NCBI GenBank assembly: GCA_028869615.1
Contig: JAGWRQ010000063.1
Span: forward strand, 1-10,319
DNA length: 10,319 bases
Origin: Candidatus Methylomirabilota bacterium
GTDB lineage: Bacteria > Methylomirabilota > Methylomirabilia > Methylomirabilales > Methylomirabilaceae
Direction of reading: 5' to 3'
Below are positions 1 to 6,090 of the stretch, piece after piece (the first letter of the stretch is position 1; each line of letters begins with the position of its first letter). The position numbers and the translations under genes are program-made. The notes below the pieces were generated by a model. That model was given only the letters and a program-made list of their open reading frames with translations. It was not told the origin of the DNA and made no database searches.

Positions 1-147
1 AATGATGATTCTGGAAACCGTGCAGTAGATACCCGTCACAGCGTGTTGACGGCTGGAGGCAAAGGAAAGGAATCATAATTCGTGAGGAGATGCGGCTCGA
101 CGGCCGGATAAAAATAGCGCAATGAAATCGAGGGCGAAACATACACA

Positions 148-960
148 GTGGGTTACTTGGGTTTCCTGACACGCATCGGGGCGACGATCACAGGCCGTAG
201 ACGCCCTGCTTCGATCATCAAGCTGTTCCAGCAGGCCGATCAGTATCGCCGTTCGGGTCGATTCGAAGAGGCTGCGGAACTCGTGGCCCAAGGTCTCCGC
301 TTAAACCCTAACAACATCTCAGGGCATCTTGTGGCTGCCCACCTTCATGTAGCCCTTCGTAGGGTCGAGCCGGCCAAGGTAGAATTCCAACGTGTCCTCT
401 CCTTAGACCCCAATCACCCCCGAGCCCTCCTGGGCTTGGCCCGCATCGCTATGGAGGAAGGCGACTTCACGGCCTGCACAGAGTCTCTCGATCGAGCGCT
501 CCATCTTTTCCCGGATTTCCCGGAAGCGAAGGCCCTTCAGGACGTGGTCACAGGGTACGCAGTCCCTCCGCCCTCCCCACTCCAACGACAGGTTCCGATC
601 GGGGTCTCCCCGCGTGGGGATGCATTTCAGGCGCCGGTCGGAAGTCGGCAGCTCATCCTGATACAGACCGACGGAACGCCGGTTTTCTCGCAACCTGGAG
701 ATGGGGGGAAGGAGGAGTTGGCAGCCCATGTGGCGCAGGTATTTCGTATCACCTCTGCTGTCTTCGCTCGGTGTGGGCTGGGCGCTTTCCGCCGGGGCAT
801 AGTGGATGGGGCGTCCGAAACCACCTTCCTTCGGGGCGGCGCCGGCCTGATCCTCTCCCTCACCTTCCCCCACGACGTGGAGATCGGTTTCGGACTCCAC
901 CAGACCGACCGTCTCTGGACCAGCTCCCTGCAGGAGCTGGGCTTACAACCATCGGGATAG
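148..960 (+). CDS. TPR-Roadblock/LC7 fusion protein
   Basis: The 270-residue product has two parts. Residues about 24-125 look like three tetratricopeptide repeats: helix pairs with A/G at the packing positions and 'NP'/'DP' turns at repeat ends (LNPNN, LDPNHPRA, FPDFPEA). After a Pro-rich linker (about 137-165), residues 167-265 read as a Roadblock/LC7 domain: strand LILIQTDGTPVF, a helix rich in Ala, then strands around TTFLRGGAGLILSLTF and VEIGFGLHQ. TPRs bind partner proteins, and bacterial Roadblock domains dimerise and regulate Ras-like GTPases, so a cytoplasmic scaffold for the MglA system is inferred. The GTG start at 148 is the first in-frame start after the in-frame stop at 115-117. 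Its ribosome site (GAGGG at 130-134) is rather distant, so a TTG at 157 is possible. It heads a three-gene operon with the next gene 3 bases downstream. Confidence 0.85.
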   Translation: MGYLGFLTRIGATITGRRRPASIIKLFQQADQYRRSGRFEEAAELVAQGLRLNPNNISGHLVAAHLHVALRRVEPAKVEFQRVLSLDPNHPRALLGLARIAMEEGDFTACTESLDRALHLFPDFPEAKALQDVVTGYAVPPPSPLQRQVPIGVSPRGDAFQAPVGSRQLILIQTDGTPVFSQPGDGGKEELAAHVAQVFRITSAVFARCGLGAFRRGIVDGASETTFLRGGAGLILSLTFPHDVEIGFGLHQTDRLWTSSLQELGLQPSG

Positions 961-963
961 CCG

Positions 964-1401
964 GTGCAAAAACAGGAATCGTTCGCCAGAAGAAACCAAG
1001 GCCCAAGCGCCGAGTCCGCCGCTGAGTCGCCTGGACCATCACGGGGGCAAGAGTTTCAGGAGCTCATCAAAGAGCTGACACGCCTCGATCGCGTCCGGGG
1101 GGGATTGCTGGTGGCGCCGGATGGATTCGTGATCGCGTCGGAACTCCCCCAAGGGCTCCCGGTGGAGCCGTTGGCAGCCCTGGCCGCGACACTGGGGCGA
1201 GAACTGGAGGTAGGAGCGGCAAGGCTCAAGCGAGGGCCGTTTCTGACGGCCCTCTTCTCGTCAGACGATGGGACACTCTTTCTGGGGGGAAGCCCGGTGG
1301 GGTTCCTCGTGGTGCTCGGTGACCGGGAGGTGAATGTGGGAACGATCCGTGTGGCGCTGCGGAAGGCCATCGATACCATCCAAAGCGCATGGGGATCGTA
1401 G
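964..1401 (+). CDS. Stand-alone Roadblock/LC7 domain protein
   Basis: The 145-residue product is a single Roadblock/LC7 domain (residues about 33-140) behind a polar, probably disordered N-terminal tail of about 30 residues. The typical order is visible: helix FQELIKELTRLDRV, strand GGLLVAPDGFVIAS, an Ala-rich helix PLAALAATLGRELEVG, strands FLTALFSSDDGTLFLGG and GFLVVLG, and the final helix GTIRVALRKAIDTI. It belongs to the general bacterial Roadblock group rather than to the closer MglB-like type of its neighbours, because it lacks the MglB signature helix and 'GE-EF' loop. The GTG start lies 3 bases after the preceding stop, with GGGA at 954-957 as a ribosome site, so coupled translation is likely. 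A role as partner or heterodimer subunit in GTPase regulation is inferred; the exact partner cannot be seen. Confidence 0.85.
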   Translation: MQKQESFARRNQGPSAESAAESPGPSRGQEFQELIKELTRLDRVRGGLLVAPDGFVIASELPQGLPVEPLAALAATLGRELEVGAARLKRGPFLTALFSSDDGTLFLGGSPVGFLVVLGDREVNVGTIRVALRKAIDTIQSAWGS

Positions 1402-1405
1402 CACC

Positions 1406-1825
1406 ATGACCCTTCGTCGGGAGGACCGCCAGCAACTTGAACGCCTATTAGGGGATTTTCTCAGAGACTCGGGAGCCCTCTGCGGGGTTATTCTGGATCG
1501 GGGAGGCCGTTGCCTTACTTCTCACGGCCTGACCCATGGGCTCGACCTGACAAGCATGGCCGCCCTCGCCGCAGGGGCCTACGCATCGACGAAGGAGCTG
1601 GCCAAACTCGTCGGCGAGGCCGAATTCAGCGTTCTGTTCCAGCAGGGGAAGAAGGAGCACCTCCTCGTCTCGCTGATCGACACGGAGCACCTCCTGCTCG
1701 TGGTGTTCGATGACCGCATACCCGCGGGCCTTGTGCACTCGTGCGCCAAAGACCACGTGACCCAGCTGGCCGCCGCTCTGGAGGGGACCCGACAGCGCCA
1801 GGCATCGCCCAAACCACCTCTCTGA
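1406..1825 (+). CDS. MglB-like Roadblock protein (short paralogue)
   Basis: The 139-residue product is one Roadblock domain of the MglB type. Residues 14-84 contain the signatures GDFLRDSGA, LDRGGRCL, the helix LAALAAGAYASTKELAKLVGE and the EFSVLFQQGKK strand-turn, followed by HLLLVVFDDRIPAGLV. An ungapped alignment by eye with the convergent gene at 1830-2318 gives roughly 40% identity over about 110 residues. MglB homodimers are known GTPase-activating partners of MglA. This copy stops soon after the last helix and lacks the C-terminal tail that its paralogue has; in Myxococcus MglB a C-terminal helix influences nucleotide exchange on MglA. It may therefore act only in GTPase activation, or by pairing with other Roadblock proteins (inference). 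The ATG at 1406 was preferred to an in-frame ATG at 1334 that would overlap the previous gene by 68 bases. GGGGA lies 10 bases upstream. Confidence 0.87.
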   Translation: MTLRREDRQQLERLLGDFLRDSGALCGVILDRGGRCLTSHGLTHGLDLTSMAALAAGAYASTKELAKLVGEAEFSVLFQQGKKEHLLVSLIDTEHLLLVVFDDRIPAGLVHSCAKDHVTQLAAALEGTRQRQASPKPPL

Positions 1826-1832
1826 AGCTTCA
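1823..1832. other. Palindrome containing both convergent stop codons
   Basis: TGAAGCTTCA is a perfect 10-base inverted repeat. Its left three bases are the stop codon of the plus-strand MglB-like gene and its right three bases are the stop codon of the minus-strand mglB. There is no loop and no T-run, so it is not an intrinsic terminator. It is the only DNA shared between the two transcription units. Confidence 0.7.
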
Positions 1833-2318
1833 ATCGGCAGGTAGTTCTCTGAAGGCGGAGCCGGCTTCATCCACGCTCAGCGGACCACCGAGACCCAGAG
1901 GTTGCCTGGAACGGGTGCGGGCCTCGGTAAGGACGGCTTCGATCCCCCTGATCGTCTCTCTGGCAAAGAGCCGCACCATCCCCACCGTCGTGCTCTCCCC
2001 AAAGATTGCCATCAGGATGGTATGATCATCGACGGTCGAGACGTAGATATTCGCTTTCACGCCCTGGTGGAAGAGCACAGTGAACTCCGGCTCTCCCAAG
2101 AGCTGGGCCATGGCGCCAGTTGAGGCGAATGCCCCGGCGGCAAGGGCAGAGATGGAGATGGGATCGAGCGATCCAAACTTCCCGCTCATGGCCAGAGGCT
2201 GGCCGCTCCTGTCGATGAGCAGTGCTTCCGTGGCCCCCGAGTCCCTCAGAAAGTTCATCAGGATCTCATCGATCTTCGCCGCGTCGCTTTCCTCAATCAC
2301 CAGATCATGTAGCCTCAC
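1830..2318 (-). CDS. mglB: MglB, Roadblock GTPase-activating partner of MglA
   Basis: The 162-residue product is a complete MglB-type Roadblock protein and the last gene of the minus-strand operon, directly after mglA. Visible signatures are MNFLRDSGA (21-29), LLIDRSGQPLAMSG, the helix SALAAGAFASTGAMAQLLGE (58-76 region), EFTVLFHQGVKANIYVS, ILMAIFGESTTVGMVRL and the closing helix TIRGIEAVL. About 25 residues follow, ending in an acidic, amphipathic stretch (SVDEAGSAFRELPAD) that resembles the MglB C-terminal tail. MglB dimers stimulate GTP hydrolysis by MglA at one cell pole and so restrict active MglA in space; this role is inferred from family and position. The GTG start overlaps the end of mglA by 14 bases and has AGGAGA (2324-2329) 5 bases upstream, within mglA, which indicates coupled translation and stoichiometric output of the pair. 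Confidence 0.9.
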   Translation of the reverse strand: MRLHDLVIEESDAAKIDEILMNFLRDSGATEALLIDRSGQPLAMSGKFGSLDPISISALAAGAFASTGAMAQLLGEPEFTVLFHQGVKANIYVSTVDDHTILMAIFGESTTVGMVRLFARETIRGIEAVLTEARTRSRQPLGLGGPLSVDEAGSAFRELPAD

Positions 2319-2922
2319 GCTGCTCTCCTAATTGCTGTCCGAACTCCCTGGCGAGGACCATGCGAGAGACGGTGTTGAGGGTGTCGAACACCCCCTTGCC
2401 GTCGACCGCCACCGCCTCGAAGGACGGCACCCTCCTGGCCCGCCTGTTTAGAAGAAACTCCAAATACTCCAGCGGCGCGATCTTGTCAACATCTCGCTTA
2501 TTGTACTGGAGGACATAGGGAATGTCGTCCAAAGCGTACTCGTACTCTCGCAGATTCTCCTCCAGGTTCCGGAAGCTCTCCACATTCTCATGCAGTCGAT
2601 ACCACTGGGAATCGGCAACGAAGACCACCCCATCCGCCCCTCGCAGGACAAGCTTCCGCGTCATATTATAGTACGTCTGCCCCGGAACGGTATAAATCTG
2701 AAATTTCGTCACGAACCCTCGCACCGTCAGAGCCGACACCGGCAGAAAGTCGAAGAAGAGCGTCCGATCATCGCCCGTGGCGAGAGACGTCATGGTCCCT
2801 TTGGCCGCGTCCGGCAAAGCGCGGTGGATGTACTGGAGGTTGGCGGTCTTCCCGGCGAGTCCCGGGCCGTAATAGACCAGCTTGAAGTAAATCGTCTTGG
2901 CGGCATGGTTAATGACTGACAT
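2305..2922 (-). CDS. mglA: MglA, Ras-like polarity GTPase
   Basis: The 205-residue product is a canonical MglA small GTPase. It binds and hydrolyses GTP and acts as a polarity switch for motility in bacteria such as Myxococcus. Every nucleotide motif is present: P-loop YYGPGLAGKT (residues 17-26), the switch I segment MTSLATGDDRTLFFDFLP (44-61) with R53 and T54, switch II TVPGQ (78-82) with Q82, the base-specificity motif NKRD (141-144), and EAVAVDGKGVF (169-179). The characteristic block NMTRKLVLRGADGVVFVADS is also intact. Numbering matches M. xanthus MglA at R53, T54 and Q82, so an active enzyme is expected. The ATG at 2922 (MSVINHAAK) fits the family N-terminus; an upstream in-frame start at 2961 would overlap the preceding gene. 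GAGGA at 2930-2934, overlapping the previous stop codon, is the ribosome site. mglB follows with a 14-base overlap. Confidence 0.96.
   Translation of the reverse strand: MSVINHAAKTIYFKLVYYGPGLAGKTANLQYIHRALPDAAKGTMTSLATGDDRTLFFDFLPVSALTVRGFVTKFQIYTVPGQTYYNMTRKLVLRGADGVVFVADSQWYRLHENVESFRNLEENLREYEYALDDIPYVLQYNKRDVDKIAPLEYLEFLLNRRARRVPSFEAVAVDGKGVFDTLNTVSRMVLAREFGQQLGEQREAT
2324..2329 (-). promoter_or_regulatory. Ribosome binding site of mglB inside mglA
   Basis: AGGAGA on the minus strand is 5 bases before the GTG at 2318 and lies in the last codons of mglA. It decides in favour of the GTG start for mglB. Confidence 0.75.
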
Positions 2923-2929
2923 GGCCCGG

Positions 2930-2934
2930 TCCTC
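2930..2934 (-). promoter_or_regulatory. Ribosome binding site of mglA
   Basis: GAGGA on the minus strand lies 7 bases before the ATG at 2922 and overlaps the TGA of the upstream membrane-protein gene. It supports the 205-residue start over the longer reading and points to termination-reinitiation coupling. Confidence 0.75.
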
Positions 2935-5254
2935 AACGCGAGCCCAAGCAAGTCGCTGCACGCTCTACTTGCAGGTGCGCGAGACCCGGTTGCGCCATCC
3001 CGTTGCCGGCGGTCACAAGAATGCTGGCTCTGCCGGCCTCCTCTGCCACCAGCCGCACGATCACGCGCTGTCTCCCAATCCGAAGGACAGCCGATTGAAA
3101 TGGCGCGAGTCCTCCCGGCTGACCGTTCACGCGCATGGCGCGACAGAGGTCGCGCGCAAATTTCCCGAGAGGCTGCGCCGTGGTCCCGGGAGCCAGAAAA
3201 AGATACAGCAGCGTCCCGTCTGTGGCATCACGGAGGGCTGATGGGATGACCGCGCCGAAAGCCCGCAGGGATCCGGCTAGGCGCTCCACCTGGTTCGGGA
3301 CGGGGACGCCTTCGAACTCCGGAGCGTAGCGCTCCTGCGCAGCCAAGGCCCCGGAGACCGCCGTCAGATTCGGATGGTTCGCGTGATATTCGGCCGCCAC
3401 CCGACGGGACAGGACCTCGAGCAGAGCTAACGAACCTTTTTGGCGGACCCCTGCCACCAGAGCAGACCCGCCTGCGCCCGCCTGCGCAAGTGAGGTCAGG
3501 ACCATGGCGCCTCCGGACCCCCGAAGCGTCGCCTGATCTACAGGTGGCAGGCCTCGGCCGCCGGTCAAGAGCAGGACCAGACGGGTAGCCGCTGCAACGA
3601 GGGCTTCCTTCGCAAGACGCGGCGAGGAGACTGTAAAGAGGGTCACCTCACCTGTCACCTGGACATCGACCTTCGGTGAGCCGAGCGGAGCAAGGAGGTC
3701 GGACATTCGCTGCGCCTCTACGAACTGACGCGAAAGATGAGCGGGTCCAGCCGGTGAGACCTCCAGCTGCTCCGCGCGAACCTCGACTCGGGACCAGTAT
3801 TCGGTTGCCTCAGGGATCGACCATTCGACCTCGACCGATCTGGGCGCCTCCACGGGGAGGCGAGCCTCTGACTCCTGTGCCTGTCGAGGACTCAACGACT
3901 CTGACGGAGGGATTGCTGCCTGAGCGCGATCCAAGCCCTCTGCTGGAACGTCCACCGTGGAAGCAGGATCTGAAACGGACGGCTGGAACGGCGCGGAGAA
4001 CTGTTCGATCCCATAGACATCGACCGATCGAAGGGGCAAGTGTAAGGCCTCTGGGGAGAGCTGGCGTACCACCTCATCAAGTGGGAGCAGGAGCCCGCCG
4101 TTAGAGATTCGTTTCGCCATCTCCTCACCGGGGAGGGCCAAGGCGTGCTTGGGGAACTGGGCGGCTACCTCGCCCCACGGCACCCGCACAACCCCCTCCG
4201 GTAACTGCGGCAGGATGAGCCGCTGAGGGATCAACAGCAGGTTCGGTTCACGGAGGTTCGAGGCCAGCCGATCCAGGGGCAGGAGAAACGTCTCAGCAGG
4301 AAGCTGATCCGCAATCCGCTCAAAGGGGATACGGATGTCAGTGGGATCCGGCTCCGCAGGCGGCATCCGGTCTGTTCCTGTTGGCAATGTCTGTGGAGGC
4401 GGTTGATCCTTGCGCTCCTCCTCCTGCATAAGCGCCGGACCCTCGGCCCATGGGCGCTCCCCATGCGGAGCGGAGGTCAATGGTCCCTGCCCGCTCACTG
4501 CCTGTTCGACGCCCACGACCGGTTCCTCCCGGAACCACGTCTCAATCGGCAGATTGGGCTCTTCTCCAAGGATCGGGATGGAAAGCGACCGTTCCGAAGC
4601 GTCACCACCCGCAGACAGCGCCGGTTCGGGCTCGGTTGCAGCGAGCGACGCAAGCCATGCCTCGACCTTATCGTCCTTGTCCCCGGGTGGCACAAGGATC
4701 GGTCTCGCCTTCGCGATCTCCGGTGCTCTCAGTTCTTGCTGCAGAGGAGCCGGCGCCGGATCCCAAGTCGATTGGGCGGACGGAAGCGGCGCAACGGGTT
4801 TGGTCCGCGGTCGAGGCTTTTCCCGTTGGGGAACTGGAAGTGGATCGCGTGGGGGTCGAGGGAGAAGGAGATGACGGAAAGGAAGCAGCGCCAGCGGGGC
4901 CCAAATAATCTGTAAGAAAAGCGACGGAGGAACTTGCAGAAAGGCTTGGGTCAGGGCTCTCTCGAATGGGATCAGCCCGATGAAGGAATAGAGGGCTCCC
5001 GTCAGGATACCCAGTAGCGCGTGAAATGCGCACAGGACGCCGATCCCAGTGATCCGCTGCTTGATAGACGATCGCGGCAGGCACAGAAGGACGAGCAAGG
5101 CGTACACGAGGGGCGGCACCGCCGAGGCGACCGACCAGGGAACCGTGACCAGCCCGCCCGGATCGACCTCGAACCAGGCAATCGCAACCCATGGGTACAG
5201 ACCGAGGGCGCCGACCACAATGACCCAGGTTAACAACTTCTTGCGGCTAGACAA
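2933..5254 (-). CDS. Four-helix membrane protein with 16-residue repeats and Roadblock-like C-terminus
   Basis: I do not recognise this 773-residue protein as a named family. Residues 5-130 contain four hydrophobic segments (about 6-29, 42-61, 67-96, 103-130), consistent with an inner-membrane anchor; the next stretch begins PRPPRDPLP and is basic and Pro-rich. Residues 131-306 form a low-complexity linker rich in Pro, Glu and Ala. Residues 307-411 hold seven degenerate repeats with Pro at 310, 326, 343, 359, 375, 391 and 407. Residues about 525-773 have alternating strands and helices that resemble one or two divergent Roadblock/longin-like domains (for example GGAMVLTSLAQ...GSLALLEVLSRRVA and YLFLAPG...GRASILVTAGNG). 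The start is TTG at 5254 with GGGGGAA 7 bases upstream and no better in-frame start. It sits between the receiver-Roadblock gene (16 bases upstream) and mglA (10 bases downstream). A membrane docking platform for MglA or Roadblock partners is inferred only. Confidence 0.85.
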   Translation of the reverse strand: MSSRKKLLTWVIVVGALGLYPWVAIAWFEVDPGGLVTVPWSVASAVPPLVYALLVLLCLPRSSIKQRITGIGVLCAFHALLGILTGALYSFIGLIPFERALTQAFLQVPPSLFLQIIWAPLALLPFRHLLLPRPPRDPLPVPQREKPRPRTKPVAPLPSAQSTWDPAPAPLQQELRAPEIAKARPILVPPGDKDDKVEAWLASLAATEPEPALSAGGDASERSLSIPILGEEPNLPIETWFREEPVVGVEQAVSGQGPLTSAPHGERPWAEGPALMQEEERKDQPPPQTLPTGTDRMPPAEPDPTDIRIPFERIADQLPAETFLLPLDRLASNLREPNLLLIPQRLILPQLPEGVVRVPWGEVAAQFPKHALALPGEEMAKRISNGGLLLPLDEVVRQLSPEALHLPLRSVDVYGIEQFSAPFQPSVSDPASTVDVPAEGLDRAQAAIPPSESLSPRQAQESEARLPVEAPRSVEVEWSIPEATEYWSRVEVRAEQLEVSPAGPAHLSRQFVEAQRMSDLLAPLGSPKVDVQVTGEVTLFTVSSPRLAKEALVAAATRLVLLLTGGRGLPPVDQATLRGSGGAMVLTSLAQAGAGGSALVAGVRQKGSLALLEVLSRRVAAEYHANHPNLTAVSGALAAQERYAPEFEGVPVPNQVERLAGSLRAFGAVIPSALRDATDGTLLYLFLAPGTTAQPLGKFARDLCRAMRVNGQPGGLAPFQSAVLRIGRQRVIVRLVAEEAGRASILVTAGNGMAQPGLAHLQVERAATCLGSR
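4022..4336 (-). repeat. Seven tandem degenerate 16-residue protein repeats
   Basis: Inside the membrane protein, residues 307-411 repeat with a period of 16 (once 17). Each unit has hydrophobic residues at Pro-3, Pro-1 and Pro+4, and all but the last have one at Pro+8. Pro+7 is Gln in four units, with Asn, Arg and Tyr in the others. Pro+9 is Pro in three units. Examples are IRIPFERIADQLP, VRVPWGEVAAQFP and LLLPLDEVVRQLS. The repeat is visible in protein only; the codons have diverged. Confidence 0.85.
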
Positions 5255-5261
5255 CAGTAGA

Positions 5262-5268
5262 TTCCCCC
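5262..5268 (-). promoter_or_regulatory. Ribosome binding site deciding a TTG start
   Basis: GGGGGAA on the minus strand, 7 bases before the TTG at 5254, supports this unusual start for the membrane protein. An ATG at 5270-5268 overlaps the upstream stop codon but is out of frame and reaches a stop after seven codons. Confidence 0.65.
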
Positions 5269-5270
5269 AT

Positions 5271-6089
5271 TCAGAGAGTCCGGATCAGGTCGGGAAGGCT
5301 CTTCTTCAGACTATACCGAACCTTCCCGAGTGCCATGGCATCTTGCAGGACAATGCCAACCATGGCGGCCGGTCCCACGCTTTGCAACAGGACCGTGCCT
5401 CCGTCGTACTCCAGGATCACGCCGTGGAGGTCTCCGTGGCCCAGCTCCCGACCCATCCCATCGGAAGATTCCGCCAAGCTCGAGGCCAACGCCCAGGCCA
5501 TCTGCGCCTCCATCCCGCTCTCGCCTGCCGACTCAATGAGGAAGCCCTCACGGTCAAACAGCGCGGCCAAGCGAACCCCCGGCATCGCAACGAACTGTTC
5601 GAGCAACGTCCTGAGGTCAAGAGCCGCCATCGGGCCGCTGTGACCTTTGGGCGAAATCTCCCGCGGCGCCGGCTCAATCCGGCCTTCCAAGGACGCGTTG
5701 GGGACCGCAGGGGCCCCGTTGACACTGACGGCCAGAAGATCGTCCACCTTGCGCACGAGCTCTTCCGCCGAAAAAGGCTTGCGCATCACGTCGTTAGACT
5801 GCACTTCGGCAGCCCGGTTCAGCACCTTGGCGTCGACGATCCCCGAAATGAGAAGAACCGGCGTCCTGGCAAGCCGGGGATGGGTCTTCACAAATTCACA
5901 GAGCTGGTACCCGTCTTTATCAGGCATGATCACATCGCACACCACTAGGTCCGGCTCTTCACGCTCAATCTGCTCGACGGCCTCTCCGGCCGAGGCGGCG
6001 CAGAGGACCTGCACCCGTCTCGCCTCCAGGGTCCGCTGGACCACTTTCCTCACGCTCAGGCTGTCGTCTACAACCAGGACCTTCGGCAT
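5271..6089 (-). CDS. Receiver-Roadblock/LC7 fusion response regulator
   Basis: The 272-residue product joins two domains. Residues 3-118 are a complete CheY-type receiver: acidic pair D8-D9, phospho-acceptor D52 (CDVIMPDKDGYQL), S82 at the Thr/Ser switch position (LLISG) and K104 (MRKPF). After a linker of about 40 residues, residues 158-264 form a Roadblock/LC7 domain: LRTLLEQFVAMPGVRLAALFDREGFLIES is split between the first helix and strand, followed by an Ala-rich helix, HGVILEYDGGTVLLQSVG, and a last helix KVRYSLKKSL. The receiver is expected to take phosphate from the CheA of this operon, and the Roadblock part could dimerise and meet MglA or other Roadblock proteins, giving a direct route from chemosensing to the GTPase (inference). 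The ATG at 6089, one base after the preceding stop and behind AGGG, fits the receiver start; longer in-frame starts would overlap the upstream gene deeply. Confidence 0.92.
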   Translation of the reverse strand: MPKVLVVDDSLSVRKVVQRTLEARRVQVLCAASAGEAVEQIEREEPDLVVCDVIMPDKDGYQLCEFVKTHPRLARTPVLLISGIVDAKVLNRAAEVQSNDVMRKPFSAEELVRKVDDLLAVSVNGAPAVPNASLEGRIEPAPREISPKGHSGPMAALDLRTLLEQFVAMPGVRLAALFDREGFLIESAGESGMEAQMAWALASSLAESSDGMGRELGHGDLHGVILEYDGGTVLLQSVGPAAMVGIVLQDAMALGKVRYSLKKSLPDLIRTL

Positions 6090-6090
6090 C

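Noticed and set aside
1..78. Open frame from the left edge to a TAA at 76-78, possibly the end of an upstream plus-strand gene
   Set aside because: Only 25 codons are visible, the residues show no recognisable motif, and intergenic DNA would look the same.
46..79. Possible sigma-70 promoter for the plus-strand operon: TTGACG at 46-51 and CATAAT at 74-79
   Set aside because: The spacer is 22 bases, well outside the normal 16-18, and no better pair was found, so no promoter is annotated in the 147-base leader.
90..125. Eleven-codon ORF starting ATG at 90, a candidate leader peptide
   Set aside because: The AGGAG lies directly against the ATG without proper spacing, and there is no regulatory codon run or hairpin to support it.
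1823..1832. Palindrome as an intrinsic terminator or as an insertion scar
   Set aside because: It has no loop, no T-run and no flanking direct repeat.
4403..4915. Long plus-strand open frames (also 3676-4104) opposite the membrane protein
   Set aside because: They lie fully antisense to a gene with coherent domains, have no recognisable motif, and arise from the lack of stops in GC-rich, Pro-rich coding DNA.
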